This document shows positions 31,345-42,190 of a stretch of 64,000 bases of DNA, piece after piece. The stretch's first letter is position 1; each line of letters begins with the position of its first letter. Both the position numbers and the translations under genes were made by a program. Below the pieces are notes generated by a model, which was given only the letters and a program-made list of their open reading frames with translations, did no database searches and was not told the origin of the DNA. The stretch comes from Drosophila persimilis (taxonomy: Eukaryota; Arthropoda; Insecta; Diptera; Drosophilidae), in assembly GCF_003286085.1 (NCBI RefSeq), contig NW_020825333.1:496001-560000 (forward strand), given 5' to 3'.

Positions 31345-31782
31345 AACGAGGGGGGCGAAATTTTGAGATATACTTTATAGTGAGATCTAACAGGAGTGTG
31401 GATACCAAATTTGGTTACTCTAGCCTTAATAGTCTCTGAGATTAGTGGATGCCCCAGATTTTCGTCCATTGGGAGGGGGGCGGAAGTGGGTGGGGAAAAG
31501 TTTTGAAATATACTTGTAATAGTGACATATCACAGAAGTCCGGATATAAAATGTCGTTTCTCCAGCTCTTGTAGTCTTTGGGCACTAGGCGCTGAAAGGG
31601 ACGGACGGACTACCGGACGGACGGACAGACAGACAAGACTCAATGGACTCGGCTATTGATGTTGATCAAGAATATATATACTTTATGGGGTCGGAAACGA
31701 TTCCTTCTGGACGTTACACACATCCATTTTCACCACAAATCTAATATACCCCAATACTCATTTTAAGTATCGTGTATAAAAA
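31345..31782 (-). mobile_element. DINE-1 with internal deletion (minus) inside BEL-4
   Basis: The left edge AACGAGGGGG is the reverse of the DINE-1 3' end CCCCTCGTT, followed at once by interior modules (hairpin region deleted). The right side has the reversed GTCY run (GGACGGACGGACAGACAGAC), the core, CGATTCCTTCTGGACGTT and TATACCCCAATACTCATT. It ends near TGTATAAAAAG. Confidence 0.82.
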
Positions 31783-31997
31783 GTCTATATTTGTCAATCT
31801 AAAGCATTCAGGAGAGTTTATGCATGGGCTCGAATCTGGTGAAATGCTCATTATCATTTAGCAGCTAAAAAAAGATGGAACGGTAAAAAATGCTAGAAGG
31901 TTAATTAAGAATGGGTGGAAGGTGGACTGACGGTTTTTCTCCCTCGTTAGGACCACACTTTGGCGGAATTTGAAAAGCAAGCGTGAAATCAATGAAA

Positions 31998-32050
31998 TAT
32001 TTATTTATTTATTATTCGCCAACGGAATCAAAAAAATCCTTAGCTGGCTA
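31998..32050 (-). mobile_element. Short LINE-B 3' end
   Basis: TATTTATTTATTATTCGCCA, then ACGGAATCAAAAAAATCC and TTAGCTGGCTA, match the 3' end of LINE-B at 43783-43836 almost exactly. It is about 53 bp, so an extreme 5' truncation, at the edge of BEL-5. Confidence 0.75.
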
Positions 32051-32052
32051 CG

Positions 32053-33873
32053 TTACGTTACGAAAGCTTCAATTCTTTGCGTAAAACCATTGTGAAGGGA
32101 TTTCATGAGCACATTTACTCGTGCTCTGCTGGTCTTTGATTGACCTCCAATTCCTTCGATCCGTAATGTTGTGTCTTTTAGTTTGAGTGACAACATTGAT
32201 GCCATTCGTTCAGAGATCAAGTTTATCTGTGATCCTGAATCTAGCAGTGCTCTGAAATTAGCAACCTGCCCGTTGTTGGCTTCTACTGCCACCTTTGCTG
32301 TAGCCAGAAGATTGTAACTATTGTTACTTGCTGCACCGACCGTCGGGCCTCTTGATTCTGTAGCTGCGCCTGATGCTGTTTCCAAATGTAGCATCGTGTT
32401 GTGCTTCTTGTCACACTTGAATCAGTTTCGACCAGGGCATGCGTTTGTTTTGTGATTTGTTCTAAAACAATTAACGCACATTTTTTGTTTTTGTACCCAA
32501 TTTAGTCGTTCTGATGGAGATTTGGAGCGAAATTCTTCGTATCCGTAGAGCCAATGGCTTGCTTTTTTGCAGAATGTGCATAAGGGGGCTCGCGTTCTCC
32601 CTGTGTTTGCTGATGCACATGTCGTGCCTTTTGGCTCTCTCCTTGATGCTGGTGGCTTCTTACTGGTTCCTAGAACCCGAATTCTTTGCTCCAAGAACTG
32701 AAGCATCGTATCCAGCGCCTGAATGTCCTTTGAGCTTCCCAATGATTGCTCATACAAGGCCTTATTTGTTACATCCAGTTTGTTTCTGATAATGGCAATC
32801 AATATCGGATCCCATGTAGATATATTGATGCCCAATCCCTTTAGTGATGCAAGGGATTCTATGGTTGTTATATACAATTCTTTTAATGACTTTGGATCGT
32901 CATTAATTGTTTGGTGATTGAGGAAGCGGTTCAGTACCGTGTTCGAAACATCTCTGGGATTGTTGTATGCGTCAACTAGTATTTCCCAAACGGCTTCATA
33001 ATTTTCTTCCTTTAGATCGATATGTCCAATCAATCTTTCTGCCTCGCCGGTAACGGTGGTTTTAAGATACCACATCTTTTTCACCGTAGGCATGTTGGTC
33101 TCATGCACCATGCATGAGAACAGATCGACGAACTGGGTCCATTTTAATAGATCCCCATCAAACTTTGGGATGCTGATGCGTGGAAGATGCACGTTATCCG
33201 TGTTTGGTGTGGCTGATTTTGCCAATGCTCTTTGGACCTTACTTTCCAGTGTTTGGTAGGATTCCATGTCATACCCTCCTTCCACTGGGTCCTCATATTC
33301 CTCATGAATTGTGAAGTGGACTTCCTGTGCTTGAGTCCATAGTGATTTTATCAAATCATTTGATGTGCGTCCATCCGTCTCTGAAAGTTGTTCCAGATTG
33401 CGTTTAACGGACTCTACTATGGCCTTTTGTCGGCGACATAGTGAAAGCAGTTTGCTGTAATCCTTCGAGGGCTGCTGGATCAGACCGCTTTCTTTGGGAT
33501 CTACTGGAGGATTCTCATGCTTTTCTTTAAAGACGATTTGACGTTCCCCACGAGCACTAGTAGTCTGTGATAGCTTATCCATGCATTCGGTAAAGATCGT
33601 AATGTGTTGCTTACATGTTGTACGTAAGTCTTCACGGAATTTTACGTATTCATCCGTTTTGTCTGTATCGCGAAGTTTGGAGTCGTTTTTGTTGAAGCGA
33701 TTCCACGCATTTTCGAGTGCTGATATTTTGGCTTGAAAATAAGAGGCCGTTTGCTTTCGTTCTTGGGAATCTTTTTTAAAGTTCCGAATGCACCTCGATA
33801 TTTCCTCACCAATCTCTTGCTGCACATCCATTGCCATTGTAGCGGCAGCTTCTGCCTCCATATGTGTATCCAT
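32053..33873 (-). pseudogene. BEL-5 gag and protease, one in-frame stop
   Basis: Gag (33873-32422, 483 codons) has coiled N-terminal helices, the BEL core LPRISIPKFDGDLLKWTQFV and SCMVHETNMPTVKKMWYL, and then zinc knuckles CTFCKKASHWLYGYEEF and CVNCFRTNHKTNACP near residues 430-480. A TGA at 32422-32424 interrupts the frame. The same frame continues with a linker and an aspartic protease core FRALLDSGSQINLISERMAS (about 32215-32270) to 32053, where the element is cut. Apart from the single stop the 600-codon stretch is clean, so this copy is younger than BEL-1 to BEL-4. BEL gag forms the particle; the protease would mature it. Confidence 0.87.
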
Positions 33874-34289
33874 TCTATCTGTTTGTACTTATTAATTTTT
33901 GACCCGTTGGGAGTGTTTTATTTGCTTTGCAGCTGGATACGCTCCGAATCGCAACCGTTGTTGGTCAGAAAGGTAATAGTACAGGTGATGTGTTGGATGG
34001 AGGGATTTGTGCTGTTTCCAATCTATGGAACGCACGAAAAAACAAAAATTGATTGCCTCGGTGGTAATCGAATTCTATAGCTGTTTTTCTGTTGGCTGAT
34101 AACCTGAATATGTCAGATTTGCCAAAGTGATACTTATTGGTAGGAGATGCTACCGTAAGTGTATGGCCTGATGCCAAATTTTTATTGAAGATGTCCTGTT
34201 GACTGCTTCAATCTGATGTCCAGATCGAATCCTTTCACTGTAGCTTGTTAGACAGTTTGAAAGGATGACCAAGGTCGGGGGTCACCAAA

Positions 34290-34866
34290 TGTTAATGTGA
34301 TATGTGTGTGTGTAGGAAGCTGGGTTGCATACGGTACATAAACCGTCTACAGTTTGGTCGTCGCAACTAGAACTTGAACCAGTTGGACTGCGGAGAGGGT
34401 ATCCTACGGTGCGCAAGTGAGGATCTGAAGACACAGCGACAGCCTCTGTTGATTGCGATGGAAGATGAGTGACAGGCAGCTATGGTACTGTTTCTGATAC
34501 TGACTTTATTGAACAAATGCATCTCCTTATATATCTATCAGTGGAATTCTTATTCTATGGGAAGGACCGCACAGGCTCCTTGTGAGTGTATTTTTAGATT
34601 GGGAACACTTACTCTGTGCGGGGGTTATATTTCAGTGTATTTACTTAGGTACTTGGCAGCAATAAAGTAGATAGTTTATTGCTTGATCCCTTTTGGTGGG
34701 TTCGAGTTTACAAGTGCTATTGTCCATTCTTAGTTGCTAATGTATTTTTCGTGTCGTCATATTCAGTTACATGAAATGACATGAACAATTTTATTTATGA
34801 GTATTTGTGTATAAGATTGAACTGTATATTCCTAATATTCATTAAATACATGTCTGTGGCTGAACA
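34290..34866 (-). repeat. BEL-5 5' LTR (outer edge uncertain)
   Basis: On the minus strand it ends TCACATTAACA at 34290, immediately before TTTGGTGACCCCCGACC (34289-34273). An outer edge of TGTTCAGCC (34866) gives 577 bp. Confidence 0.5.
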
Positions 34867-36194
34867 AAAGCTTTTACTTCATTAGATGCGTAAGTTCTGG
34901 GGCTAGCCGTGAGACAAAAACTTGCCTATTTTTTGGTACTCCCACCGGGTGCCGAATCTGTTTCACCAGCAGCTGTCGTTGAACTTGGAGTAGAAAATGA
35001 GCTGCACTGCAAGTTCGGCGGAGCAGACTTCTTAAAACTCGCAGACTCACTCAGAAGCTGGTAGCTGCAGAACTGGGTATCCATATTCCATAGAAGATCA
35101 TATTGCTTCTTGAAGCCCAGCTTTTTGAAGCCACTCCGTGTTTGCCTCTTCAACGATCGCATGTCGTTTTCAACAGCGTGCCATTTCTCACAACTATAAT
35201 GCAGGCCATTACTTCGGAATATGGCAACACTCACACGGCCCGAGATCCCTGCACATCTGCACATTTAACGCGACAATAATTCATAGCCAAATTTAGCAAA
35301 CAGCTAAGCGGAATTTTAACAAGACCAAACAAGATATCCATCCTGGACATGAAGGCCGATCCGCCGGAATATTGGGCCGAGATCAGAAGCTTCTCTGTTC
35401 TACCGGTCCCATCAATTGAATAAATATTTATCATCACCTTCTAGTTGCATGGAGCCATGCTAGACTACATGGAGCTTGACTTCACGGACCAAGGGGGTTT
35501 ACCTGTTTGTTCTCGTGACCATCGATATGTACATTTATAAGAACCGAAGTACTTGCCCTGCTCTCCCTGCTCCCAGGAGCTCACTCGCTCACTTTCTATG
35601 CCCCTCGCAGCGGGCCTTTAGTCGAAACGCAAAAGTTAAATAATTTTTTTCTTTATTCTATAACTCACTTACCGTGCCGACCACTAGATGACGCAGCAAT
35701 CTAGAACTGTCGGCTGATCCAAGCCATACCAAATCTTCACTATCCACGGCACCTCGCAATTAGAAAAGACAAAGTTCTGCTAACGCTGAAATTTGACCAA
35801 GAATGAAACTACCTCCCACTTTCTTTCCTTATATATGAACTTAAATTACTTGATGTAACTTCTCTCTATGACAAACGCCTAGCATGGCCTTTGCAGATTT
35901 AGCTTGTTAAATTGTGTAATTGCAGCGCGTTTTGCCAGTGTAAGGCGTTTGAAAGCTTTAAAGTTTTTCTGTGTGGAAGTTCATGTATGCTCAGCTATCT
36001 ATCCTTACAATGTTATATGTATAGAATTGTAAAGAATTGTTCCTCATATTTATTAGTTACTCATTATAAGAGAAAAACGCAATGTATTAATTAACCAAAG
36101 AACTAATTTTCGTTTTAGCTAAAGCCGTTTCATACCTCTTTGTGAGACTCTACTTCTGCAGAATACTATTTTTCCCCTAGTACATACAACTATG
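34867..36194. other. Intergenic/intronic stretch with unassigned minus-strand frames
   Basis: Two minus-strand open frames, 34926-35264 (112 codons; SLKRQTRSGFKKLGFKKQYD, NMDTQFCSYQLLSESASFKK) and 35231-35437 (68 codons; EKLLISAQYSGGSAFMSRMD), have protein-like composition but no family I recognise. They are in different frames and may be one decayed gene. 35440-36194 shows nothing coding. It is the insertion host of BEL-6. Confidence 0.4.
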
Positions 36195-36199
36195 GTTAT

Positions 36200-36674
36200 T
36201 GTTCGGGCGAAGCCCGAGTGTAAATTTTATACCATTGTTTTATTGCCTATCAATTCACTTTCTTTTCTATTTTGGTCATTATACTAAACTAACGTAACGT
36301 AAGCGTAGCTTTATCTATGCTCGCTCAGCAACATGCTCTCATTTAATCATCTATTCTTATCTATGCTCGCTCTTGTTATCTTTTCTTTCCTATGCCGTCG
36401 CTAAGCCGTCAGCAGCTGCGCCTGCTCTAGCAGTTACCGCTTGATATAGTTGGAGAACAGACCCTTTTGTCCCCAATCTATTACTTTGGCTCGAGATCGG
36501 CTCGCTTGCCTCATCCAAGTGTGTCACTCTAATACTATTGTAAAAGGCTCTGGCATCTTCGGCCACCCTCAACACACAAAATACCTATAATAAAATTTAT
36601 AACGTTTTCGGAAATTAATAATTTGTGAAATTATTGAACAATCATAGTCAGCGAAAAAGCTCGTTGTCTCAACA
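36200..36674 (+). repeat. BEL-6 5' LTR
   Basis: TGTTCGGGCGAAGCCCGAGT...TTGTCTCAACA. The first 20 bases contain a small palindrome (TCGGGCGAAGCCCGA). AATAAAATTTATAA near 36588 could be the polyadenylation signal. Confidence 0.95.
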
Positions 36675-36676
36675 TT

Positions 36677-36694
36677 TGGTGACCCCGACGTGAT
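36677..36694 (+). promoter_or_regulatory. BEL-6 primer-binding site
   Basis: TGGTGACCCCGACGTGAT, two bases after the LTR. TGG is the complement of the tRNA CCA end. I do not assign the tRNA. Confidence 0.8.
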
Positions 36695-36931
36695 AGTCAG
36701 TAACAATTTGGAAATAAACAATTATAAACAGTGAAAATTATCCGCTAAACATAACTGTTCGAACGCGAAGCGGTTAGTTCCCATTTCGTCGCGCGCTTGC
36801 TTACAAGCACTAATACAGCTACGTGCATTAGCGGCTTCGGGTTCGCTGCACTTGCGCTTGCATACCAAAAAAAATCAAACGGTTTGTTCTTCGATTCTTC
36901 TTTGTGCTTTGCTCGCTGCTGCCTGTCGAAA

Positions 36932-39900
36932 ATGGATGAGTCTAATGACGTGCCGGAAAACAGGGTGTCTTTTTACAAACTAAAGGCACTCTCAATATAC
37001 AACAAAGCCGTTTCACTTCGAGAGACGATATTGAATGATGAAAACAACCCAATCAGTGAAGATGCGCTAAGTGTTCATTTAAAATTCTTGGAAAAAATAT
37101 CCGACTCATTTAATGTTACTCATTCTAATTTAGAAGAGCTTGATGTAAGCGAAATTGGCAGCGACTTAAGCTACAATTTTGAGGATTTGGCGATGGAAAT
37201 CGAAGTTCGTATTCGCTCAGCACTCCGCAGGACTACCCAGAACATGCCGCATCACTCAACGATACGACCCGAGCTCAACGTTACTGCCTCCGGAAATGTA
37301 CGGTCACGATATCATATTCCTGACATTAAACTTCCCACTTTCCGTGGAGGTTATACTGAGTGGGCAGACTTTTACTCGATGTTTAGCACAGTAATAGATC
37401 AGGAGCCCTTTCTATCAAAGATTGAGAAGTTCCAGCACCTGCGCTCATGTTTGGATGGACCTGCCCTGGAGGCTGTTCGCTCTTTGGAAGTATCGGAGAG
37501 CAATTATGATATTGCATTGGACATTTTAAACAATCGTTTCAATAATAAACGTTTAATCTTTCAGGCACACGTCGCTGAGATTCTGAGGCATGAGAAGGTT
37601 GAAGATGGGTCAACTACAAAGCTACGTACTTTATCGGACAAGCTTCATTCTCACATGAGAGCGCTTAGATCGATGGGTACCATGGAGGAAATAGCTGGAT
37701 GCATCATCGTTCACTCCACATACAAGTATCTCGACTCTGATACCAGGACCAAATGGGAGGAGCTGTCGCCCCCTAACGTCATACCAACATGGGACCATTT
37801 TTCGGCTTTTTTGGAGAGGAGATGTCAAGCCATGGAGACCATGGATCAAGCTATGTTGATTCAAATCCATAGCAGTCAGGTTGGAAAACATAAACGAATC
37901 ACTCATTCAAAACACAGTCTTGTTGCTACAAATACAATCGTATTGGAATGCGTGTTCTGTGATAATAAAGGGCATAACATTTACAGCTGCACTCGCTTTG
38001 GAAACCTTTCGCCATCTTTGCGTCTTAGAGAGGCAAGGAAGCTTAGAGTTTGCTTCAACTGTTTGAAGAAGGGACATCGGAATACCTCCTGCAGTTCAGG
38101 CTCTTGTCGCACATGCGGTGAAAAGCATCATACCCTTTTACATATCAACAATCCGCTGCCTACGTCAGTTAACACGGAACCTGCAAACGCTACTACGTCT
38201 CCTATTCAGACAGACTTATGCCCAGGCCCCAATCTTTCAAGTTCTCTTGTTGCCGCTTCATCACCATGCTCGCCTCCTGCTCAGAATCTTAGCTCAGACG
38301 TAGTGCTTCTAGCCACGACAGTCATTATGATAAAGAGTCGAGTTGGTGATCTTCTTCCTTGTCGGGCTCTTCTGGATTCAGGCTCTCAGATTAATTTAAT
38401 AACCTCTCGCTTTGCTCAGAGGCTTCAGCTGAAACGAGCCAAAGGGTCGGTATCAGTATCGGGTATCGGCGCTGATTCTGCATTTCACACGGAAGGTTCA
38501 GTTAATTTGGTCATTCAATCCAGGACTTCCGATTACTTCACGAGTCTCACAGCTCTCGTTGCTCCACGTATTACAGGAAACCAGCCTGCTTCTTCATTTG
38601 ATGTATCCAAATGGGAAATGCCATCCAATATCAGCCTTGCTGACCCACACTTTAACAAATCTCAGCGCATCGATGTACTTATTGGAGCCAGCTTATTTTA
38701 CGACATTTTATGCGTTGGACAGATCAAATTGGAGAGGGGACTTCCTATAATACAAAAAACCCGTCTCGGCTGGGTTGTCACAGGTGGAGGTCAGTACTCC
38801 CGCAGCTCAGTGCTCCTAGCTGCCTCTAGTTCGACGGAATTGAGTCAAACGCCTACCGTTGGTTTGGATGAGCTAGTGCGAAGGTTCTGGGAAGTGGAAA
38901 ACTGCCACGGTCCCGCTACAGAAGCAACAAAGGAGGAAATTGCTTGCGAGGAACATTTCAAAAAACATTGCGGTCGGCTTCCAAGTGGCGAATATTGCGT
39001 TCAATTGCCTTTAAAGCTGAGTGACAGTCTTCTTGGAGATTCTTATCAACAAGCCTATCGCAGATTTCTCAATCTAGAGCGCAAGTTGGTTCGCAAACCG
39101 CTTCTCAAGGCCCAATACGCCGCATTTATAAAGGAATACGTCGATTTGAATCACATGTCCCCTGTCAAAAGTGACGCACTTAAACAATGCAAATTTTTTC
39201 TTCCTCATCACTGCGTCTTAAGAGAAGACAAAACCACCACAAAACTCCGAGTAGTTTTCGACGGATCCGCTTGTACATCTACAGGATATTCCCTCAACGA
39301 TATATTGATGTCAGGCCCAACAATTCAGCCAAAGTTAGTTACGACTCTTCTTCGATTTCGTACCTTTCGTATAGCATTGACTGGTGACATTTGTAAAATG
39401 TATAGATGCGTCCGTGTCTCGCCCCAAGATAGTTTTCTGCAGTGCATACTGTGGCGTGACTCACCCCTCGAGGAGCTAAGGACATTCAAGCTGGATACCG
39501 TGACCTATGGAACGAAACCAGCAGCATTTCTGGCCGTCCGTTCTATGCACCAACTAGCGGCAGACGAGAGTTCGTCATATCCAATTGGCTCTGAAGTTGT
39601 GCTGCGGGACTTTTACGTGGATGATTTGCTAACGGGGGGAGATACTACAAATGAGGTGCTGGAAATAATTCGCCAGGTGTCAGGACTATTAGCCAAAGGA
39701 AATTTCAAGATCAGAAAATGGTGTTCCAACGATACATATGTACTCGATCAAACACCCCATGAAGATAGGGAAACATTTGTTAAATTTACTGATGGCAGCG
39801 ATGTAACCAAGACGCTAGGTTTAGCATGGAATCCCACTTCGGATGAGCTATTATTTTCATTCTGTCCCAATCAAGTCCCTTCGAAACCAACTAAGCGAGT

Positions 39901-42190
39901 TGTATTGTCAACTATTGCACGATTTTATGATCCACTCGGACTTATAGGGCCAGTTATTACTAAAGCAAAAATATTTCTACAGCAGCTGTGGAAAGAAAAG
40001 CTTCATTGGGATGAAAGTCTGCCAGTCTCCTTACGCACAACTTGGATCAACTTTATTCAGCAGTTTGACTCTATGCAACAAATTTCTTTCCCGCGCCTAT
40101 CTTTCCTTCGAAGCAGCAACCTTGAAATGCATGGATTTTGTGATGCCAGCATGAGTGCTTATGGAGCTTGCATCTACGCTGTTTCGCAAGGCGACAATGG
40201 AGTCAAGGCAAATCTTCTATCTTCCAGATCTCGTGTAGCGCCACTGAAGACTATCACAATACCCAAGTTGGAATTATGTGGTGCAGCGCTACTCGCTCAG
40301 CTTATGCATGAAGTGTCTTTGATGAACTTCAAGTGCTCTTATTATTGCTGGTGTGACTCCACAGTCGTTTTGGCTTGGATCAAGAATCAACCATCCAACT
40401 TCAATGTATTTGTCGCTAATAGACTTTCTGTTATTCAGGAACTCACATCTGGAATGTCTTGGCTGCACGTGCCAACTGATCTAAACCCTGCCGATATGCT
40501 TTCTCGAGGATCATTACCAGCTGAGCTCATCAATTCTCATCTTTGGAAGTATGGACCTACATACTTGACAGCCAGTAAGGATCAATGGCCAAGTACACCT
40601 GCTCTTCCAGAGCCGGTTTTGGAGGCACGAAAAACCATACTAATTACAAACTGCGCGTCAAGATATTTGGTGGAAGAATCAAAGTTTGTAAATTCCTTCC
40701 CCAAAATGCAACGAATTTTTGCGTATGTATGCAAATTCATTCATCGACGAAAGTCTGGAATAACTGTGGAGGACTTGCGTTTGGGAACCGAACTGCTTAT
40801 TCGTCTTACTCAACAATCTCGTCTATCCACTGAAATAAGAGCCCTGGAAACGCGAAAGGACATCAAGGCTTCAAGCTCGATCGCCTCTCTTTCGCCATTT
40901 TTAGATGATTGCGGTTTGCTTCGAGTTGGAGGGCGTCTTAAAAACTCTACCTTGGACTTTGAAGCACGGCATCCCATAATATTGCCCAAGAATCATTCCA
41001 TCACTTCTGCTCTGATACGGCACTTACACGAAAAGCACCTTCACGCTGGACCCCAGTCGCTATTAGCCATCATTCGTCAAACGTACTGGCCAATCGGTGG
41101 CCGAAAGACCGTAGCACACGTAATCCAAAAGTGTGTCAGATGCTTTAGAGTGAAGCCTCGAACTCTCGAGCAAATAATGGCAGATCTTCCGGTGGACAGA
41201 GTCAGCGAATCTCGTGCATTTTTAGTTACCGGCGTGGACTATTGCGGTCCGTTCCTGTATAAATCAGAAGTTCGAAACCGGCCCCCACTAAAGTGCTACA
41301 TGAGCATTTTTATATGCTTCTCCACCAAGGCGGTTCACATCGAGCTTGTGAAGGATCTTACAACATCTGCGTTCCTCTCTGCTCTTCGCCGTTTCATTTG
41401 CACCCGTGGAAGACCGATTCGTATTTGGTCAGATAATGCCACAAATTTTGTTGGAGCGCGGAACGAACTGGCGGAACTTAAGTCGCTATTCCTAAGCGAC
41501 AGTCATCAAGAAGCCGTGCATCAAGCTTTTCTCAACGATTGCATCGATTGGCGTTTCATTCCTCCTAGATCGCCACATTTTGGAGGATTGTGGGAGGCGT
41601 CAGTCAAGCTTGCTAAGCATCATCTTCGACGTGCCCTCGGATCCTCGCTTCTTGGATTTGATGAGCTGCGCACTCTCGCGTGCAATATCTGTGCAATCAT
41701 TAATTCAAGGCCATTGTTTCCTCTTTCAGAGAACCCTGCAGATCTCGATGTACTCACGCCCAGCCATTTTCTAGTTGGCGCCCCTATCACAACCTTCTTG
41801 GAGCCTGACTTGGTTCATTTAAACGTCGATCGCTTGGACCGTTGGCAGAAGGTCACACAGCTTCAGCAAATCTTTTGGTCTCGCTGGCGCCAATCGTATT
41901 TAACCAGTCTTCAAGAAAGAACGAAGTGGCGCACCCGGAATCCTGAGCTTCACGTCAATGATGTCGTTCTTGTTAAGGACGAGAACTTCCCTCCTCTGAA
42001 GTGGCCTCTAGCGAGAATCCTCGAGCTCATCCCAGGAGCTGATGGCGTATCTCGAGTCGCCTTGATCAGGATGGCTACAGGTGTTAGCCGAAGAGCACTT
42101 GCAAAACTATGTCTATTGCCTCTACGAGATGAGGTGAAAGGCATGGATCCTTCCACGGGGGGAGTATGTTCGGGCGAAGCCCGAGTGTAA
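36932..42190 (+). CDS. BEL-6 gag-pol polyprotein
   Basis: I take the ATG at 36932 (MDESNDVPEN), giving about 1752 aa; the frame stays open to an ATG at 36797 but the extra 45 residues look non-coding. Order by residue: gag with LPTFRGGYTEWADFYSMF (near 130); zinc knuckles CVFCDNKGHNIYSC (about 340) and CFNCLKKGHRNTSC (about 373); aspartic protease LLDSGSQINL (about 480); RT KLRVVFDGSACTSTGYSLND (about 770) and YVDD (about 895); RNase H HGFCDASMSAYGA (about 1067), LELCGAA, CWCDSTVVLAW and NPADMLSRG; integrase HHCC (about 1363-1407), VDYCGPF, WSDNATNF (about 1498) and PHFGGLWEASVK (about 1551). All catalytic residues expected for the family are visible. The last codons and TAA lie inside the 3' LTR. 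Confidence 0.95.
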   Translation: MDESNDVPENRVSFYKLKALSIYNKAVSLRETILNDENNPISEDALSVHLKFLEKISDSFNVTHSNLEELDVSEIGSDLSYNFEDLAMEIEVRIRSALRRTTQNMPHHSTIRPELNVTASGNVRSRYHIPDIKLPTFRGGYTEWADFYSMFSTVIDQEPFLSKIEKFQHLRSCLDGPALEAVRSLEVSESNYDIALDILNNRFNNKRLIFQAHVAEILRHEKVEDGSTTKLRTLSDKLHSHMRALRSMGTMEEIAGCIIVHSTYKYLDSDTRTKWEELSPPNVIPTWDHFSAFLERRCQAMETMDQAMLIQIHSSQVGKHKRITHSKHSLVATNTIVLECVFCDNKGHNIYSCTRFGNLSPSLRLREARKLRVCFNCLKKGHRNTSCSSGSCRTCGEKHHTLLHINNPLPTSVNTEPANATTSPIQTDLCPGPNLSSSLVAASSPCSPPAQNLSSDVVLLATTVIMIKSRVGDLLPCRALLDSGSQINLITSRFAQRLQLKRAKGSVSVSGIGADSAFHTEGSVNLVIQSRTSDYFTSLTALVAPRITGNQPASSFDVSKWEMPSNISLADPHFNKSQRIDVLIGASLFYDILCVGQIKLERGLPIIQKTRLGWVVTGGGQYSRSSVLLAASSSTELSQTPTVGLDELVRRFWEVENCHGPATEATKEEIACEEHFKKHCGRLPSGEYCVQLPLKLSDSLLGDSYQQAYRRFLNLERKLVRKPLLKAQYAAFIKEYVDLNHMSPVKSDALKQCKFFLPHHCVLREDKTTTKLRVVFDGSACTSTGYSLNDILMSGPTIQPKLVTTLLRFRTFRIALTGDICKMYRCVRVSPQDSFLQCILWRDSPLEELRTFKLDTVTYGTKPAAFLAVRSMHQLAADESSSYPIGSEVVLRDFYVDDLLTGGDTTNEVLEIIRQVSGLLAKGNFKIRKWCSNDTYVLDQTPHEDRETFVKFTDGSDVTKTLGLAWNPTSDELLFSFCPNQVPSKPTKRVVLSTIARFYDPLGLIGPVITKAKIFLQQLWKEKLHWDESLPVSLRTTWINFIQQFDSMQQISFPRLSFLRSSNLEMHGFCDASMSAYGACIYAVSQGDNGVKANLLSSRSRVAPLKTITIPKLELCGAALLAQLMHEVSLMNFKCSYYCWCDSTVVLAWIKNQPSNFNVFVANRLSVIQELTSGMSWLHVPTDLNPADMLSRGSLPAELINSHLWKYGPTYLTASKDQWPSTPALPEPVLEARKTILITNCASRYLVEESKFVNSFPKMQRIFAYVCKFIHRRKSGITVEDLRLGTELLIRLTQQSRLSTEIRALETRKDIKASSSIASLSPFLDDCGLLRVGGRLKNSTLDFEARHPIILPKNHSITSALIRHLHEKHLHAGPQSLLAIIRQTYWPIGGRKTVAHVIQKCVRCFRVKPRTLEQIMADLPVDRVSESRAFLVTGVDYCGPFLYKSEVRNRPPLKCYMSIFICFSTKAVHIELVKDLTTSAFLSALRRFICTRGRPIRIWSDNATNFVGARNELAELKSLFLSDSHQEAVHQAFLNDCIDWRFIPPRSPHFGGLWEASVKLAKHHLRRALGSSLLGFDELRTLACNICAIINSRPLFPLSENPADLDVLTPSHFLVGAPITTFLEPDLVHLNVDRLDRWQKVTQLQQIFWSRWRQSYLTSLQERTKWRTRNPELHVNDVVLVKDENFPPLKWPLARILELIPGADGVSRVALIRMATGVSRRALAKLCLLPLRDEVKGMDPSTGGVCSGEARV
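42156..42166 (+). promoter_or_regulatory. BEL-6 polypurine tract
   Basis: CGGGGGGAGTA directly before the 3' LTR; BEL-1 has a similar CGGGGGGAGAA at the same place. It primes plus-strand DNA synthesis and here is also translated. Confidence 0.75.

Larger units (their letters stand above)
28100..31985 (+). mobile_element. BEL-4: BEL/Pao fragment interrupted by LOA-2 and DINE-1
   Basis: RT codons GLIGKYYLPHQADIRDGSST and LRVVFDA lie at 28150-28245. The sequence NEIMY just left of LOA-2 continues as TDPRQKKDVLNI just right of it, matching NDIIWVGPRVQKDIFDI of the 25.4-kb copy. RIMERDDP-like RT codons lie at 31230-31260. After the DINE-1 (31345-31782) an integrase core GPHFGG is at 31951-31970. 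The rest is deleted or decayed. Confidence 0.72.
32053..34866 (-). mobile_element. BEL-5: 5' half of a BEL/Pao element (minus)
   Basis: On the minus strand: LTR (34866 to 34290), primer site TTTGGTGACCCCCGACC, leader, gag and protease. It stops at 32053 where the LINE-B tail abuts. RT to 3' LTR are missing. The LTR start (TGTTCAGCCACAGAC at 34866) is inferred because no partner LTR is present. Confidence 0.75.

Noticed and set aside
35231-35437. Sulfotransferase-like loop (SAQYSGGSAFMSRM)
   Set aside because: The similarity to the PSB loop RSGSxF is only a few residues and the rest does not fit.
36390-36575. Minus-strand 61-codon frame, identical at 42357-42542
   Set aside because: It lies wholly in the BEL-6 LTRs, antisense, and is duplicated only because the LTRs are. 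No motif; treated as chance.
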